A stretch of DNA of 64,000 nt from Ottelia alismoides (lineage: Eukaryota > Streptophyta > Magnoliopsida > Alismatales > Hydrocharitaceae): contig JAZKJV010009773.1 of the NCBI GenBank assembly GCA_037367405.1, forward strand, positions 310,001 through 374,000. Direction: 5' to 3'. Of this stretch, positions 10,741 to 21,242 are shown piece by piece. The notes under the pieces are model-generated. The model did not search any database. It worked only from the letters and a program-made list of their open reading frames with translations, and was not told the DNA's origin. The number at the start of each line of letters is the position of its first letter. The first letter of the stretch is position 1. A program made the translations under genes and the position numbers.

Positions 10741-12737
10741 TTTTTCCCCTGCAGGCGACAGGATGGTCCCATCCACTACCACTGATGATGTCTATGACCC
10801 GCTGTCTCCAAGTTTGAGTTCACCTGAGTCCATTCCTGCTCCAGTTGCTACGTCACCTAACCCAACGTCACCTCCACCACCACCACCTCCACAACCTTCT
10901 ATTCCACATTTACCAAAATTCTATACGCATCGGTCAGGTCCTGCTCAGTCTACACGTCAACCATCCATAACGCCTCAGGTATGTTCAGATGGCATCACTA
11001 CTGATGGGTCAGATATGGTACCTGTGCAGGATTCTTCATTGCAGGAGGAGACTCTACCATCCAGTACAGTGGACCGCGACCTTGATATTCCTATTGCTAT
11101 CCGGAAGCAGAAGCGGACGTGTGCGTCTTATCCTTTTGCTTCCCAGGTGCCTTTTCATCGCCTCACAAGCGACTTTCAGAGATTTGCTACAGCTTTGTCT
11201 TCTGTGGACATACCACGGGCATATCAAGAAGCCGTGAAGATTAATTGCTGGCGACTGGCTATGGAAGAAGAGATGTGTGCTTTACAGTCTCGTAGGACAT
11301 GGAAATTGGTCAATGCTCCTTCTGATGCATCCAATGTTATCTGTAAATGGGTATTCACAGTTAAATATCATGCTGATGGGAGTCTAGATAGATACAAGGC
11401 AAGGCTGGTCGCGAGAGGTTTCATACAAACCTATGGTGTGGACTATATGGATACATTTTCTCAGTGGCTCGTCACTCTACTCTTCGCATTCTCTTATCGG
11501 TTGTTGTGGTACGTGACTGACCTATATCTCAACTTGATGTCAAGAATGCATTCTTGTATGGAGATTTGCAGGAGGAAGTCTACATGCAGCAGCCACCAGG
11601 GTTCACTGCTGAGGAGGAGAAGCATATGGTGTGTAGACTTCACAAGGCAATTTATGGCCTTAAACCGAGTCCAAGGGCGTGGTTCCAGAAGCTTTCCCAT
11701 CTGATTGAACGACAGGGGTTCAAAAGATCAAGTGCAGATCACTCATTGTTTATTCAGAAGTCTTCTGAAGGTACAGTTGTCATCATGGTCTATGTTGATA
11801 TTCTGGTGACAGGAGATGATGTTCAAGGAATAGAGAGGGCAAAAGCATTTCCGGGCCGTCAGTTCGTCACGAAGGATCTTGGAACCCTAAGATACTTCTG
11901 GGGTTGGAATTTGCCAGGAATGCACAGGGTCTGGTGATGACCCAAAGGAAGTACATTACAGACTTTTTGACTGAGACAGACATGGTTGGATGCAGACCAT
12001 CGAGTATTCCCATGGATCCAAGCATGAAGTTGTATGATGATGACACTACTGAAGTAGATAAGAGGAGATATAGAGAAATGGTGGATAAGCTCCTTTATAT
12101 TACCATAACTCGACCCGATATTGCCTTTGCAGTAAGTCGGGTAAGTCAATTTATGGAGCAGCCAAGACAGGTTCATATGGATGCCATATATATGATACTG
12201 AGGTATCTAAAGTCTTCTCCAGGTTCAGGGCTGCTATTTCGAAAGGGCACAGATTTATCTATTTCAGCATGTACAGAAGCCGATTATGCAGCGTGTCCTA
12301 AGGATCGAAAGTCGACCTCAGGATTTACCGTTTTTATTGGGAGCTCTCTAGTGTCTTGGAAAAGCAAGAAACAAAATGTTATGGCAAGGTCTAGTGTTGA
12401 ATCTGAATATAGGGCCATGGCGCAAGCAAGCACAGAGATGATGCGGGTTTGATCTGTGCTAGAGGATCTACATATAGCCTTACCTTTACCCATGCAGCTT
12501 CAGTGTGACAATCAGGCAGCATTGTTTATTGCCAACAATCCAGCATTCCATGAAAGAACAAAGCAAATTGAAGTTGACTGCCACTACACTAGAGACTTGA
12601 TCCAGAGATGCTTGATATCTACATCTCACGTGAGCTCAGGGGATCAGACTGCTGACATATTCACCAAGCCGTTGCTCAGAGGACCCTTCCAGAGATGTTC
12701 TTCCAAGCTAAGCATGATAGACATCTATGCTCCACCT
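10741..12737 (+). pseudogene. Copia element B reverse transcriptase and RNase H
   Basis: The frame begins with a proline-rich linker, then RT (EEEMCALQSRRTWKLVN, KWVFTVKYHADGSLDRYKAR). It shifts near 11465, is recovered at 11554-11937, and shifts again near 11905. The catalytic box that reads YVDDILVTGDD in element C reads YVDILVTGDD here: one Asp codon is missing by an in-frame 3-base loss. RNase H (SWKSKKQ, ARSSVESEYRAMA, CDNQAALFIANN) is in 12300-12740 with a stop near 12450. Confidence 0.88.
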
Positions 12738-12738
12738 T

Positions 12739-12747
12739 GAGGGGGAG
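12739..12747 (+). promoter_or_regulatory. Polypurine tract of copia element B
   Basis: GAGGGGGAG immediately before the TG of the 3' LTR. It is the expected primer for plus-strand DNA synthesis. Confidence 0.88.
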
Positions 12748-12896
12748 TGTAGAGACCGATATTATTATTATGTTTTGTACTTTTTCGTAATTCCTGTCTA
12801 CTCTCTAGACTACTATGTACTTTACCCGTGAGGTCTCTCCATATATAAGAGAGCCTAGGGTTTCTCGAAATAATAGATTTGCTCATTTTTCATACA
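12748..12896 (+). repeat. 3' LTR of copia element B
   Basis: 149 bp, TGTAGAGACC to CATACA, nearly identical to the 5' LTR. The flanking duplication GTCTT is at 12897-12901. Confidence 0.93.
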
Positions 12897-12901
12897 GTCT
12901 T

Positions 12902-15290
12902 CTTCGCATCAACCACATGAAAAACCAGTCATGCCTGGCAGACGGAACTCTTGGATGAAGTTGCAGTCGCGTACCAAAGCATTCGTCCTTGGCGGGGGAG
13001 GTATGCAAATTGCGCGATAAGCTCCGTTAACAAAGAATGAGTTTTCTTTCCATACCCAATGATCTCTACCTTTGGTTGGTCTATCGAAATGTCGCAGAGA
13101 CTCAAGCATAGTGAGGAATTCTTCAAGTCGTTGATCAGAGAAGTCAATTGAGAAGGAGGGCATTTAGTTCTCTTCAACCAAACAGCCCGAGACAGGCATC
13201 TTACGATCTCTCACCAAAGCAAATAGCCGCGGGTAGCGAGTGGAAAGGGCCCCCTCACCCGTCCAGTTGTCCATGCAGAATAAGAAAGAATATCATTACT
13301 GAGCATCGAACGAAAACTTCCTGAAATTAAGGAAGCACCAATGTGATTCCTTTCCAAAACGCGGATGAATGAGGTTGCGGATGGTGTGACATACCAAGTG
13401 GATCACTGATATCATATATCTTGCATATCAGTATGCAACATATGTCATCATCTCTACCCTAAAGCCTTAACCCACTCCAACAAGAGTGCTTTATTCATAG
13501 TATCCAAACGTCGGATCCCCATGCCACATTCACAATTGGGGAGTATAACCGTTTCCCAGTCAATCAGGTGAATACCGGATCCATCTTGTCCAGACTTACC
13601 CAACAGGAACTTAATCTTCTCTATTATGTTTCGAATACCAGCAGGGAGTAGACGGGAGGACATAAAAAAACAGGAATAGAAGAGAATATTGCCTTACCTA
13701 ACACCAGCCTCCCACCTCTGGATAGGATTGTCGCCTTCCAGCATGAAAGTTTTTTCTCCATCTTCTCGATCACTGGCAACCAGTCTGAAATCTTTATTCT
13801 ACTACAAAAGAGGGGAACACCGAGATAGCGAATTAAAAGGTCACCACAAGCAATCCCTAGCTCCACAACACATTCACTGGCCACATCCGCATGAAGGGAA
13901 AAAGGGATTGTCATGTATTTGCCATGGTTGAGTACCAGCCTAGACATCACACCGTATATCTCGAGAGTTGCAACCATACGTCAAGCCTCCAGCTTTCCAC
14001 CCTCAATGAAAAAGATGATATCATCTGCATACTGTAAGATGGGGATAGAGATTTCCCCATTGAAATATCCTTATGTGATGCCACTGCGGACAACCCAACA
14101 CACCATATAAGAGAGGACATCCACCGTAATAACGAACAGCATGGGTGATAGGGGACAACCTGCCTGACACCATGTTGAGGATGGAAAAAACCGCCCTCAT
14201 GGCGATCATTGATTAACACTAAGTATTATGCCGTAGTAATGCGACGCTTCATCCAAGAGATCCAACACTCCAGGAACCCCCGTTTGCTCAAGGCAGTCCA
14301 TAGGAAACGCCAATCCAACGCGTCGTATGCCTTGGAGAAGTCCACCTTCCACAAGATTCCCTGCACCCGTCTACGCGTCCAATCTGTGATGATTTCAATA
14401 GGCATGGCAATGTTGTCTTCAATATGCCTATTTGGAATGAAGGCTGACTAAAGAGGAGAGATGATGTGATGTATGACATGGTTCAGTCTAGTGGCAAGAA
14501 CCTTCGCAACAATGAGATAAATGGTGTTCGAAAGGGCGATTGGCCGAAAGTTATCCACTCTCTCGGCAGATCTTTCTTGGGGAGCAGAAAGATAAGAGAT
14601 CTGTTAAGTATGTCAAAGCCAGCGTTATTTTGGGAAAATTCCACCACAACCTCAAAAACCTTGTCATTCAACATGGGCCAAAACTCACGGAAGAAGAAGA
14701 TGGGAAGCCATCCCGGCCCAGTGCACCATCGACGTTCAGACTCCAAACAGCAATCTTTACCTCCTCTGGGATAAAGCTCTGCTCAAGATTGGTTGTGTAA
14801 GCCTCGGCAAGGCGAGTTTCCCCCAGGCCAGTCCATCTCCACAATCTGTCCTCCTGTCTTCTGGAAAAGTTATGAAAGTAGTCTATTATAGCCATGCCCA
14901 TCTTACGATCACCTTCCACACGAGTGTCGTTTACAACCACGGATCAGAACAGATTGTGGTGTCGCCTTCCGTTGGCAATCCGGTGGAAGTAGGGGATGTT
15001 CGCATCCCCATCTTTGAGCCAACACCGTCTAGACCGTTGTTTCCATTCAGTAACATGTTTTTTGTCTTCAGCTTCAATTACCTTATGAGCCGCAATTTTT
15101 TCAGCCAACTCATCTAACTAGAGCTCTCTGATATCCTCCAACTCATCAAGTCTTTGGATCTCAAACTCTATCGCCATGCGACAAGCCAGCCTTGCTTCTA
15201 TAATTAGTTTCTTGTAAGAGCAAAGAAACTTACGCAACGGAGTTAACTTTTGAGCCAAATGAGAAGTCGTGGATCCAGAAGTAATGGTGT
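12902..15290 (-). pseudogene. LINE ORF2 fragment (RT region)
   Basis: Minus-strand reading, right to left. A SHLAQKLTPLRKFLCSYKK linker lies at about 15285-15225. [20 protein letters not shown] segment follows near 15030, then SLNVDGALGRDGFP near 14725. The RT core contains FRVGD/YADD-type residues (YADDIIFFIEGG at about 14035), and IRYLGVPLFCSRIKISDWLPVIEKMEKKL lies at 13850-13760. Post-RT RRLDTMNKALLLEWVKALG is at 13520-13460 and GRDHWVWKENSFFVNGAY at about 13060. Many stops and frame changes. It is co-linear with the plus-strand LINE at 36761-40358 and clearly the same family. Confidence 0.85.
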
Positions 15291-15500
15291 AGACCAGAAA
15301 GTACAACAAACAGGTCCACGACAGTCTCCACAAAGAACATGGTATCATTTGAATACTGCAGTAAAGACACAAAAATGTCCCCAACCCTGAAGCAAAAGAA
15401 AAACTCCCTAATAACTACATGAGTAACCAACTTGGAAAGCGCATCCGTCACAATGATAAAGAGACAAGGAGACAGCAGACACCTTCATGTGTTTCTCCTT
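15291..15500 (-). pseudogene. Short LINE RT fragment, minus strand
   Basis: It encodes LSPCLFIIVTDALSKLV followed by a VGDIFVSLLQYSNDTMFF segment, the conserved region around the RT catalytic box (here YSND instead of YADD). It overlaps in element position with 14000-14200, so it is a second LINE copy rather than part of the first. It abuts the truncated 5' end of the first copy. Confidence 0.72.
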
Positions 15501-15879
15501 TTTTGTCTCAAAAAATACTCAAGTGAATTTCAACGACCAAAGTTCAGAAATAATTTTGACATGCTCTAGATCATATTCCATGTGGAATCTCTCATTTCGT
15601 AATACCATCCCATGATGATGACCAATGATCCAAGCTTTATTATACAGACAAACATCGGAGGCTCTAAGTGACTACCAAAATATGAAGTAGCACCCGAGCA
15701 ATTCACCTAATAAATCGTGGCTTCAATCTACTAGATTGACCAAATGTAAAAAAAAAATCTGGTGGTCCACATCTTATGTGGCATCTAAGCACCTCGAACA
15801 AGTCACAACAATTCCATGTGGTTCCAAGACAGATCTTCAAGGTTGAAAACTCGATGAGGAGATAGGGCTTAAGCATTTT

Positions 15880-17060
15880 TTTTACAAAAACATCAATCTC
15901 CCCACATTTGATGGCCCCTTCTTTTCAAAGGTGCATCCATCGTATTAAGGAATTCCTTTGGTCTCAAGAAATATAGGACACTTGCTCAAAGAAATCAGAA
16001 CAAAATGTATGAGCCTACTTACCATTGAACCAAGCCTCCACCACATTGGACTCCTAATTGACAACCAAAATAAAAAGACTAGGGAATCAAATACAAAGTG
16101 CTCCCTCCTTAAAATAGTTGTCCATCCACAATCTAAACAAATTGTCATCTCCCATGATTGATGGAATTGGCATCACCTCTAGTAAAATAGAGTGAATCAC
16201 CTTCCAAAAGTAAGATGGTAATCAAATCCATCTAGTTGAAGCAAGGACACCGGGCATGACCTTGCAAACCCTATGCACCAATTATAAGCAACTCATTTCC
16301 CTCTCCTCAGATCTTCATAATTGACTTCGACAAAAATGCCTTATTCACCTCTTTAAGCCTTCACAACCCAAGACACCCATCTTCCACCAGTTGAGACACA
16401 ATCTCCCACTCCACCATAGGAGTAATATTATTCTCCTCCCTGGTTAGATCAAGAAAAAATTGCATATAGGATTCCAACCGAACCCGATCCCTCATGAGCA
16501 TCAACCAAGTGAATAAGGACATATGGGAATGGCCTATAGGGCCTCCTTAAGTAGTACGGTGTAGCAAAATTCGACAAACACATAGTCTTCCAAATAGCCA
16601 TTTTTCTCTCAAGCTTCTCCACCAGCGGTACCTAGATCCAGTTATCCAGCTTAAGCCTACAAAGGATATAATATAGGGATACTTGTGCATGGAGTACTGA
16701 GCACCCTTCCATATGTAGCATCCACCTCCTGAGACAAACCAAAAGGAACAAAAAAAATATTGGTCTTGGTTATCCTGAGGCCAAAAATATTACTAGAACT
16801 TCTAATGACCATCGCAACCCGCTTAGCATTGTCCAATCCTCCCTCCACATTGAAGATTGTATCATCGGTATACTAGACAACAAGAATCAAAAGCTCGTCC
16901 ATCTTGTATACAGAAAGAGTTCCCCACCAATAGCTTGGTCAACTTTGATTGCTAATGTATTAGCAATAATGACAGAGGATTTTCTCAAAAAAAAGGACAA
17001 AGAGGAGGGCGCAAGGGGTCAGACATGCTTGACCCCTTTCTCTATGGCTAGATAAAACCC
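15880..17060 (-). pseudogene. Third LINE fragment, minus strand (RT to C-terminus)
   Basis: Reading leftward from 17060: residues like LTPCALLFVLFFEKIL (the conserved SPLLF region), then YTDDTIFNVEGGLDNAKRV near 16880-16830, then PFGLSQEVDATYGRVLSTP. These are followed by EKLERKMAIWKT near 16620-16580 and WEIVSQLVEDGCLGL near 16400. Heavily mutated. The left boundary is uncertain; 15500-15880 shows no clear coding. Confidence 0.7.
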
Positions 17061-18767
17061 TTCCTCTAGTTATTTTATTACAATATCTCATATCAAAGAT
17101 TGGAGGAGTTTTTATATATTTTTTTTGAAACGCAGGAGTTTTTATATATGTACGAGTCTTTATCCACATATGAGGGACCATTAAAGGGTCATGACCATGG
17201 GACCTGGCTTGATGATAGGTTCACGATATAAGGCATATAGGGTCCTTTGTGCTTTTGTTGTTTTTTATCATGGGGATTGTGTATCTAATTGCAAGAGGAT
17301 TTGGAGTTGGAAGACCCTGTTAGGTCAGTTTTATTTGTTGTTGAGATGCGGGAAATTGATGATGGAGTTCAAACAACAAAGATTTTGCAGGGAATGAATG
17401 CATCTTGCATGTGGTGCTCGGGCAATACATAAGATGTGGACCACTTGCTTTAATGTGTGCTAGCTCAAAAGAAGTCTAGAAAATATTCCGATTAGATAGG
17501 ATGGATTTCAAAAATGCATCGAAATTTGCTCAAATTTGAATGGTCTAACAAAGAAAGAACCTTGGTTGTGGACTTGTTACGGGCCTTGTGATTATTTTTT
17601 TTATTTTAATATATTCCACCATGACCTCCGCCCATTTCTGCAACACGGGTTTTGTAATCAATGCGAAGTAGTGTGGTCTTCTATTATGAGAGGTTTTATA
17701 TGGAAAATGTGATTAAGCATGCCAAGAGTCGCAGAGAGTCTTGATCGACGCAACCTTTTTGAGATTGGATATTTGTGCAGCTTTGTAACGCTGAAACTCG
17801 TGAAGATAAGAAGTTTTTGGATGTGTACCTTATTAATGAGTGTCATTTAAAAAAGATAAAGTGGTCAATCACTTAGGTTGTTTTGATATAAAACTAAATA
17901 ATTTGTTTGAATACTTCATCTTAGATGTTGGGATGCAAATAATTATTGACGGTTTGGATTCAAATTTTGATCAATCAATTGGATAAGTTTGACAGATCAC
18001 AAGGTATTGTTATTTATCAAGGTTTCCAGATGGTCGCAGAGTTTAAACGATCAAATCAACAAGGTTGGTCAACTTATTGTTTGATGTGATTGAACACATC
18101 GTTGTGTATGATTTTTCACTTCGCTTTGCTAGAAATTATTAGAGAAAGACTGGGAGCAAGGCTGATCAATCATGAACGTTCAATTGGTCATAAGAACTTT
18201 CTTGAGCATAATTTGTTTGAATTTTTGGTTCTACGAGCCCTAAATGTCGTAGCATGCTTGCAGACTAGTTTTTTGATGTTCTTTACAATTTCGTTAAAAA
18301 ATAAAATCCTAAATCTGTTACATAAATTTAAAGTCTGGTTACTCTTTATTTTTGTCCAAAGCTTTATCATTTGTCTTCTGGCTTTGTTTTGTCATGCCAC
18401 TTCTTCTTCCTTTGCTTGTGGTCCTTGGTCTATTGGAGCTTGGTCGTTATTGTTCGCTCCTACCTTTGTTTTTGTTTTTTGCCACATGTTCGATTTAGCA
18501 AATCAGTCACTTTTTCCTTTCAAACTGGTTATTCAAAAGCTACATAAGAATTATATTTTTCTCATCATTTAAACATGCTGTGCATATACAAGTTCAATGT
18601 GATGGTAAGACCTCATGCGCTACATCAACATTGTAGACATAAGACCAATAACTGAGGGAAAGAATTTTAGTAAAGAAAGAAGAAAAGATGATAGAGCTCT
18701 GACTAATTATAAACTCAAACAGCTTTGAAATGGTGCTGAAAACCCAAAAAACAAAGCAGGTGCTTAC
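17061..18767. other. Intron 3 sequence, no gene recognised
   Basis: 1.7 kb of AT-rich intron between the LINE cluster and exon 3. A plus-strand stretch near 17395-17580 has weak resemblance to a LINE C-terminal zinc region (CMWCSGN, DVDHLL), but it is too decayed to call. The 160-codon plus frame at 18090-18572 is not protein-like. Confidence 0.45.
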
Positions 18768-18836
18768 CACTACAGCTAACAAAAAAGGCTGGTCAAGCCG
18801 AGCAATTGCATCAACAAGAAGTGATACCTCTTTCAT
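18768..18836 (-). CDS. FZL: FZL exon 3 (23 codons)
   Basis: A small exon encoding MKEVSLLVDAIARLDQPFLLAVV, residues 355-377 of the prediction. It starts after acceptor TTGCAG and ends at donor GTG|GTAAGC. It supplies the helix and first beta strand that lead into the P-loop in exon 4. The preceding exon ends KAVPL, giving the family-typical P-L-M-K-E-V-S-L-L join. Its 69-base length keeps phase 0 on both sides. Intron 2 is only 113 bp, so exons 2 and 3 are close together between two giant introns. Confidence 0.92.
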
Positions 18837-18949
18837 CTGCAATTGCAATTTAAACTATGGCAATCAGATCATTTGCAAAAATCTCATAATCGTAATCAGT
18901 ATTTTTTGAGTTTTATTTAACTACCAAATGTTTAGCGGTAGATGATCAC

Positions 18950-19503
18950 CAGGGGAACAGCTTTTTGCATGACAGCAACTGCTTCAAGTAAAGCATGCCT
19001 TTCTTCCCCAATTAATTGTATCTCCTCATCAGCCAATTTAGTAAATCCAGCCACCAACCTCGTAGCATGTGACCCATTTCCAGCATTGGAGATTCCCATT
19101 TTGGATGTTGACTGATCACTTGGCACTTCTACATTAACCCTACTGACAGGATTAAATAGATCATCAAAGTGATCACCACCACAAAGCTCAAGATCATCCA
19201 TAAAAAGAACCAAGCCACTGGCACCAGCTTGGAGCACTTCTGATGCAAGAGAAGACAAATTTCCAACAATTCCAGAAACCCTGAGAAAAACTGGTATTTT
19301 GACATCTTTAACAAGAACAAAGCTTTCAAGGATTTTGGAACAATTCTCCACTTTGGTACTGATAACTATAAAATCAGCCCCTTCAACTCTGGATGCACTT
19401 ACAACATAATCCACGCTTTCTACATTTCTTGACACTAGAGGGAGAAGTACAGATTCTGAAGTTGACTTTGACATCATACTCCTTGCAACTATAGCAGGAA
19501 TAC
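18950..19503 (-). CDS. FZL: FZL exon 2 (TMP-synthase-like domain, C-terminal part)
   Basis: 554 bases encoding residues 170-354. Acceptor CATGCAG at 19504, donor CTG|GTGATC at 18950/18949. It completes the barrel-like region related to thiamine-phosphate synthase, with GIPAIVARSMM, VLLPLVSRNV, EGADFIVIS and ASGLVLFMDDLEL. It then runs into the helical neck before the GTPase (IGEERHALLEAVAVMQKAVPL). The split Gly codon at the exon 1 junction gives LLSDGGIPAIVARS. The frame is open throughout. In the family this domain is thought not to be catalytic for thiamine; nothing here contradicts that. Confidence 0.94.
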
Positions 19504-19918
19504 CTGCATGACAGAAAAAGACTATTATGAAAGATCTGATATAAAAGTTAACAGACACGTGTACTTCAGGAAATAATGTAACTAAGTTGTTTCTGTTGGA
19601 AAATTTCCAGATAGAAGACAGCCACATGACGGGACTGCTTGTTTTTTCTCTATGTCACTAATACTATAATCAAAGAACATCTGACACAAAATGTGCAGAA
19701 AAATATTTAACCAGGGATAAAGAAAAAAAATAGGACGTATTCATCATTTTCAATGCTTAGAGGAAATATGTCTTATCCAGTTTATAAGTATGTCTCAAAA
19801 CAAAACAGATGTATTCTTTACTTGATTTTAACTGGAAAGAACAAAAATGACTAGGAGAACACAAGTCCAACATTTGAAAATGAAACAATAAAAAAATTAA
19901 TGATAAGCGCATTTATCT

Positions 19919-20194
19919 TCACATGTAAAGAGTTACAAATGAATGTGAAGAGTTGCTAATCAAGCATGAAGTAGGGTAGGTGCTATGTCTGTAATCGCCT
20001 ATTAATTGGTGATAAACTACACTGACAGTAAGCTTTTTCCCTTGCAAACCCAATCCCAAGTCCAAATAGAAGTCCTTAGGAAGATGATAGCCAGTGAAAA
20101 ACTCAGTTTCAACTTTTACCATAATTTTTCCACGCTCCATCGAGTTTTCCAACGTTACGGTGTATTGTATGGTGTTCTGTGGTGATAAAATGCA
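19919..20194 (-). other. Unidentified protein-like open stretch in intron 1
   Basis: On the FZL strand, an open stretch reads TIQYTVTLENSMERGKIMV, then VETEFFTGYHLPKDFYLDL and an L-G-L-Q-G-K-K-L segment, before ending at 19919. The composition looks more like real protein than the surrounding AT-rich frames. I do not recognise the family. It could be a captured gene fragment, a decayed transposon domain or chance. No start codon or splice sites were established. Confidence 0.3.
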
Positions 20195-20939
20195 GTTGCA
20201 AATGCCGCTACAAATTTAGCATTGTTTTAATGCAAAATTTGTAATGATTTCCACATAGGCAAGGCATGTAAGAAACGAGACTAATGCCACTAAAAGGCCA
20301 TGAGGAGGAAAATATAAATTTCGCATTCCACCCATGCGACAGACAAGATGGAGGATGCATTCACTTCCCTCAAGACGGTGAGTTACTCGATCTGGAGTGT
20401 TTGATCTCTACTCGACTCAACTATCACTCTTGGATGCCTACTCTTAGCCCTGCATCATGTACCCCCCCCCCCCATCCCATGTGAAAAGGAAGAGGAGGGG
20501 AGCATGCGTCAATTTTTTTTTCTCTAATGGAAGACCTTAGTCTTACATATATAGGGAGGGGGGCAACTGTTGAGCTTTTTTTCAGCTGGCAAGACACTAT
20601 CTCACCAACCTTGCCGCTTTATATATATACATAGAGAGAGAGAGAGAGTTTCTTAGTCAGTATGGATTATATGACCAGGACAAGCCTAAAACCTTCAGGT
20701 ATGTCATCAGCAAACAAGTAACGGACAAGAGCCATGGGCTGAGCGGGAACTAGATGAGGGAAGGGATAAGCTGAGGCGGGGTAGTACATGTGTTCATTCT
20801 GACTAAGCACTGCTTCAATCAGTTCCTGGACGACCAGTGAAGTAATTACCCTCATCATCCCTCACTTGCATTAGAGTCCACAAATCCAATAAGATCAACT
20901 AAACAAGCCAAGGAGCCCGTCAAGGCCACTATTGAGCAC
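20195..20939. other. Intron 1 sequence with simple repeats
   Basis: No coding is seen. There is a run of 12 C at 20462-20473 and an AT/GA simple repeat (TATATATAC then GAGAGA) at about 20621-20648. Confidence 0.7.
20935..20939. repeat. Target-site duplication AGCAC (left copy)
   Basis: AGCAC here and AGCCC at 23624-23628 flank the LTR element with one mismatch. Confidence 0.7.
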
Positions 20940-21242
20940 TGTGGAAAATAATAAGTGAAAGCGCTAAACAAGAACAATCATGATAAACATGAAGAACACG
21001 GAGATTTTACGTGGAACCCTACTCTGTGAGGAGCGGGATGAAACCACAGGAGCACACCTCAAAGGGCAGATTCTTCTATTTCTTTCTCTCAATTGATGCA
21101 ATGGGTGTGTGGCTTCTTATATAGCCTCACCGACAGACCGGAGTCCCACTAACAATAGATGTAGGACTAAACCTGTGGATCTGGTAATTGGATCCTAGAG
21201 GAATTTAATTACACATCTCTACATATGACGCATATTCTAACA
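20940..21242 (-). repeat. 3' LTR of element E
   Basis: 303 bp. It shares long blocks with 23322-23623, such as GATTTTACGTGGAACCCTAC and TCTTCTATTTCTTTCTCTC. Plus-strand ends are TG and CA. Confidence 0.87.

Larger units (their letters stand above)
7909..12896 (+). mobile_element. Full-structure Ty1/copia element, 4988 bp (element B)
   Basis: Complete structure: 149-bp LTRs at 7909-8057 and 12748-12896, an initiator tRNA-Met primer site, gag-pol, a GAGGGGGAG polypurine tract just before the 3' LTR, and the duplication GTCTT. It inserted into the minus-strand LINE, and removing it restores the LINE frame. The coding region is damaged, including the protease and RT active sites. The LTR promoter core is CTATATAAGAGAGCCTAGGG. 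Confidence 0.95.
3459..15290 (-). mobile_element. L1-type LINE, minus strand, split by MULE and two copia insertions
   Basis: The visible pieces, in element order, are about 15290-12902, 7903-7838, 6500-6362 and 3535-3459. They share the protein order of the LINE at 36761-40358: a linker before RT, RT with YADD (minus strand, 14031-14020), the post-RT region, a zinc-finger/RNase-H-like tail ending in a WVIWLALN-type motif, an AATAAA signal and a short A tract (T run on the plus strand at 3460-3465). Removing the copia element at 7909-12896 and one copy of its duplication restores an in-frame run reading RRRRIMTRDGCARL, so the pieces belonged to one element. The 5' endonuclease part is missing. 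Confidence 0.85.
2795..18767 (-). other. FZL intron 3 (15973 bp)
   Basis: GT-AG intron with donor GTG|GTAAGC at 18768/18767 and acceptor AG at 2796-2795. It is filled mainly by a minus-strand LINE interrupted by a MULE and two copia insertions, followed by two more LINE fragments. The LINE lies in the same orientation as FZL, so its own AATAAA signal (minus strand, near 3500) sits in the sense strand of the host transcript. Confidence 0.9.

Noticed and set aside
18090..18572. 160-codon plus-strand frame rich in Phe, Leu and Ile
   Set aside because: Hydrophobic bias follows from T-rich DNA; no start context, homology or partner seen.
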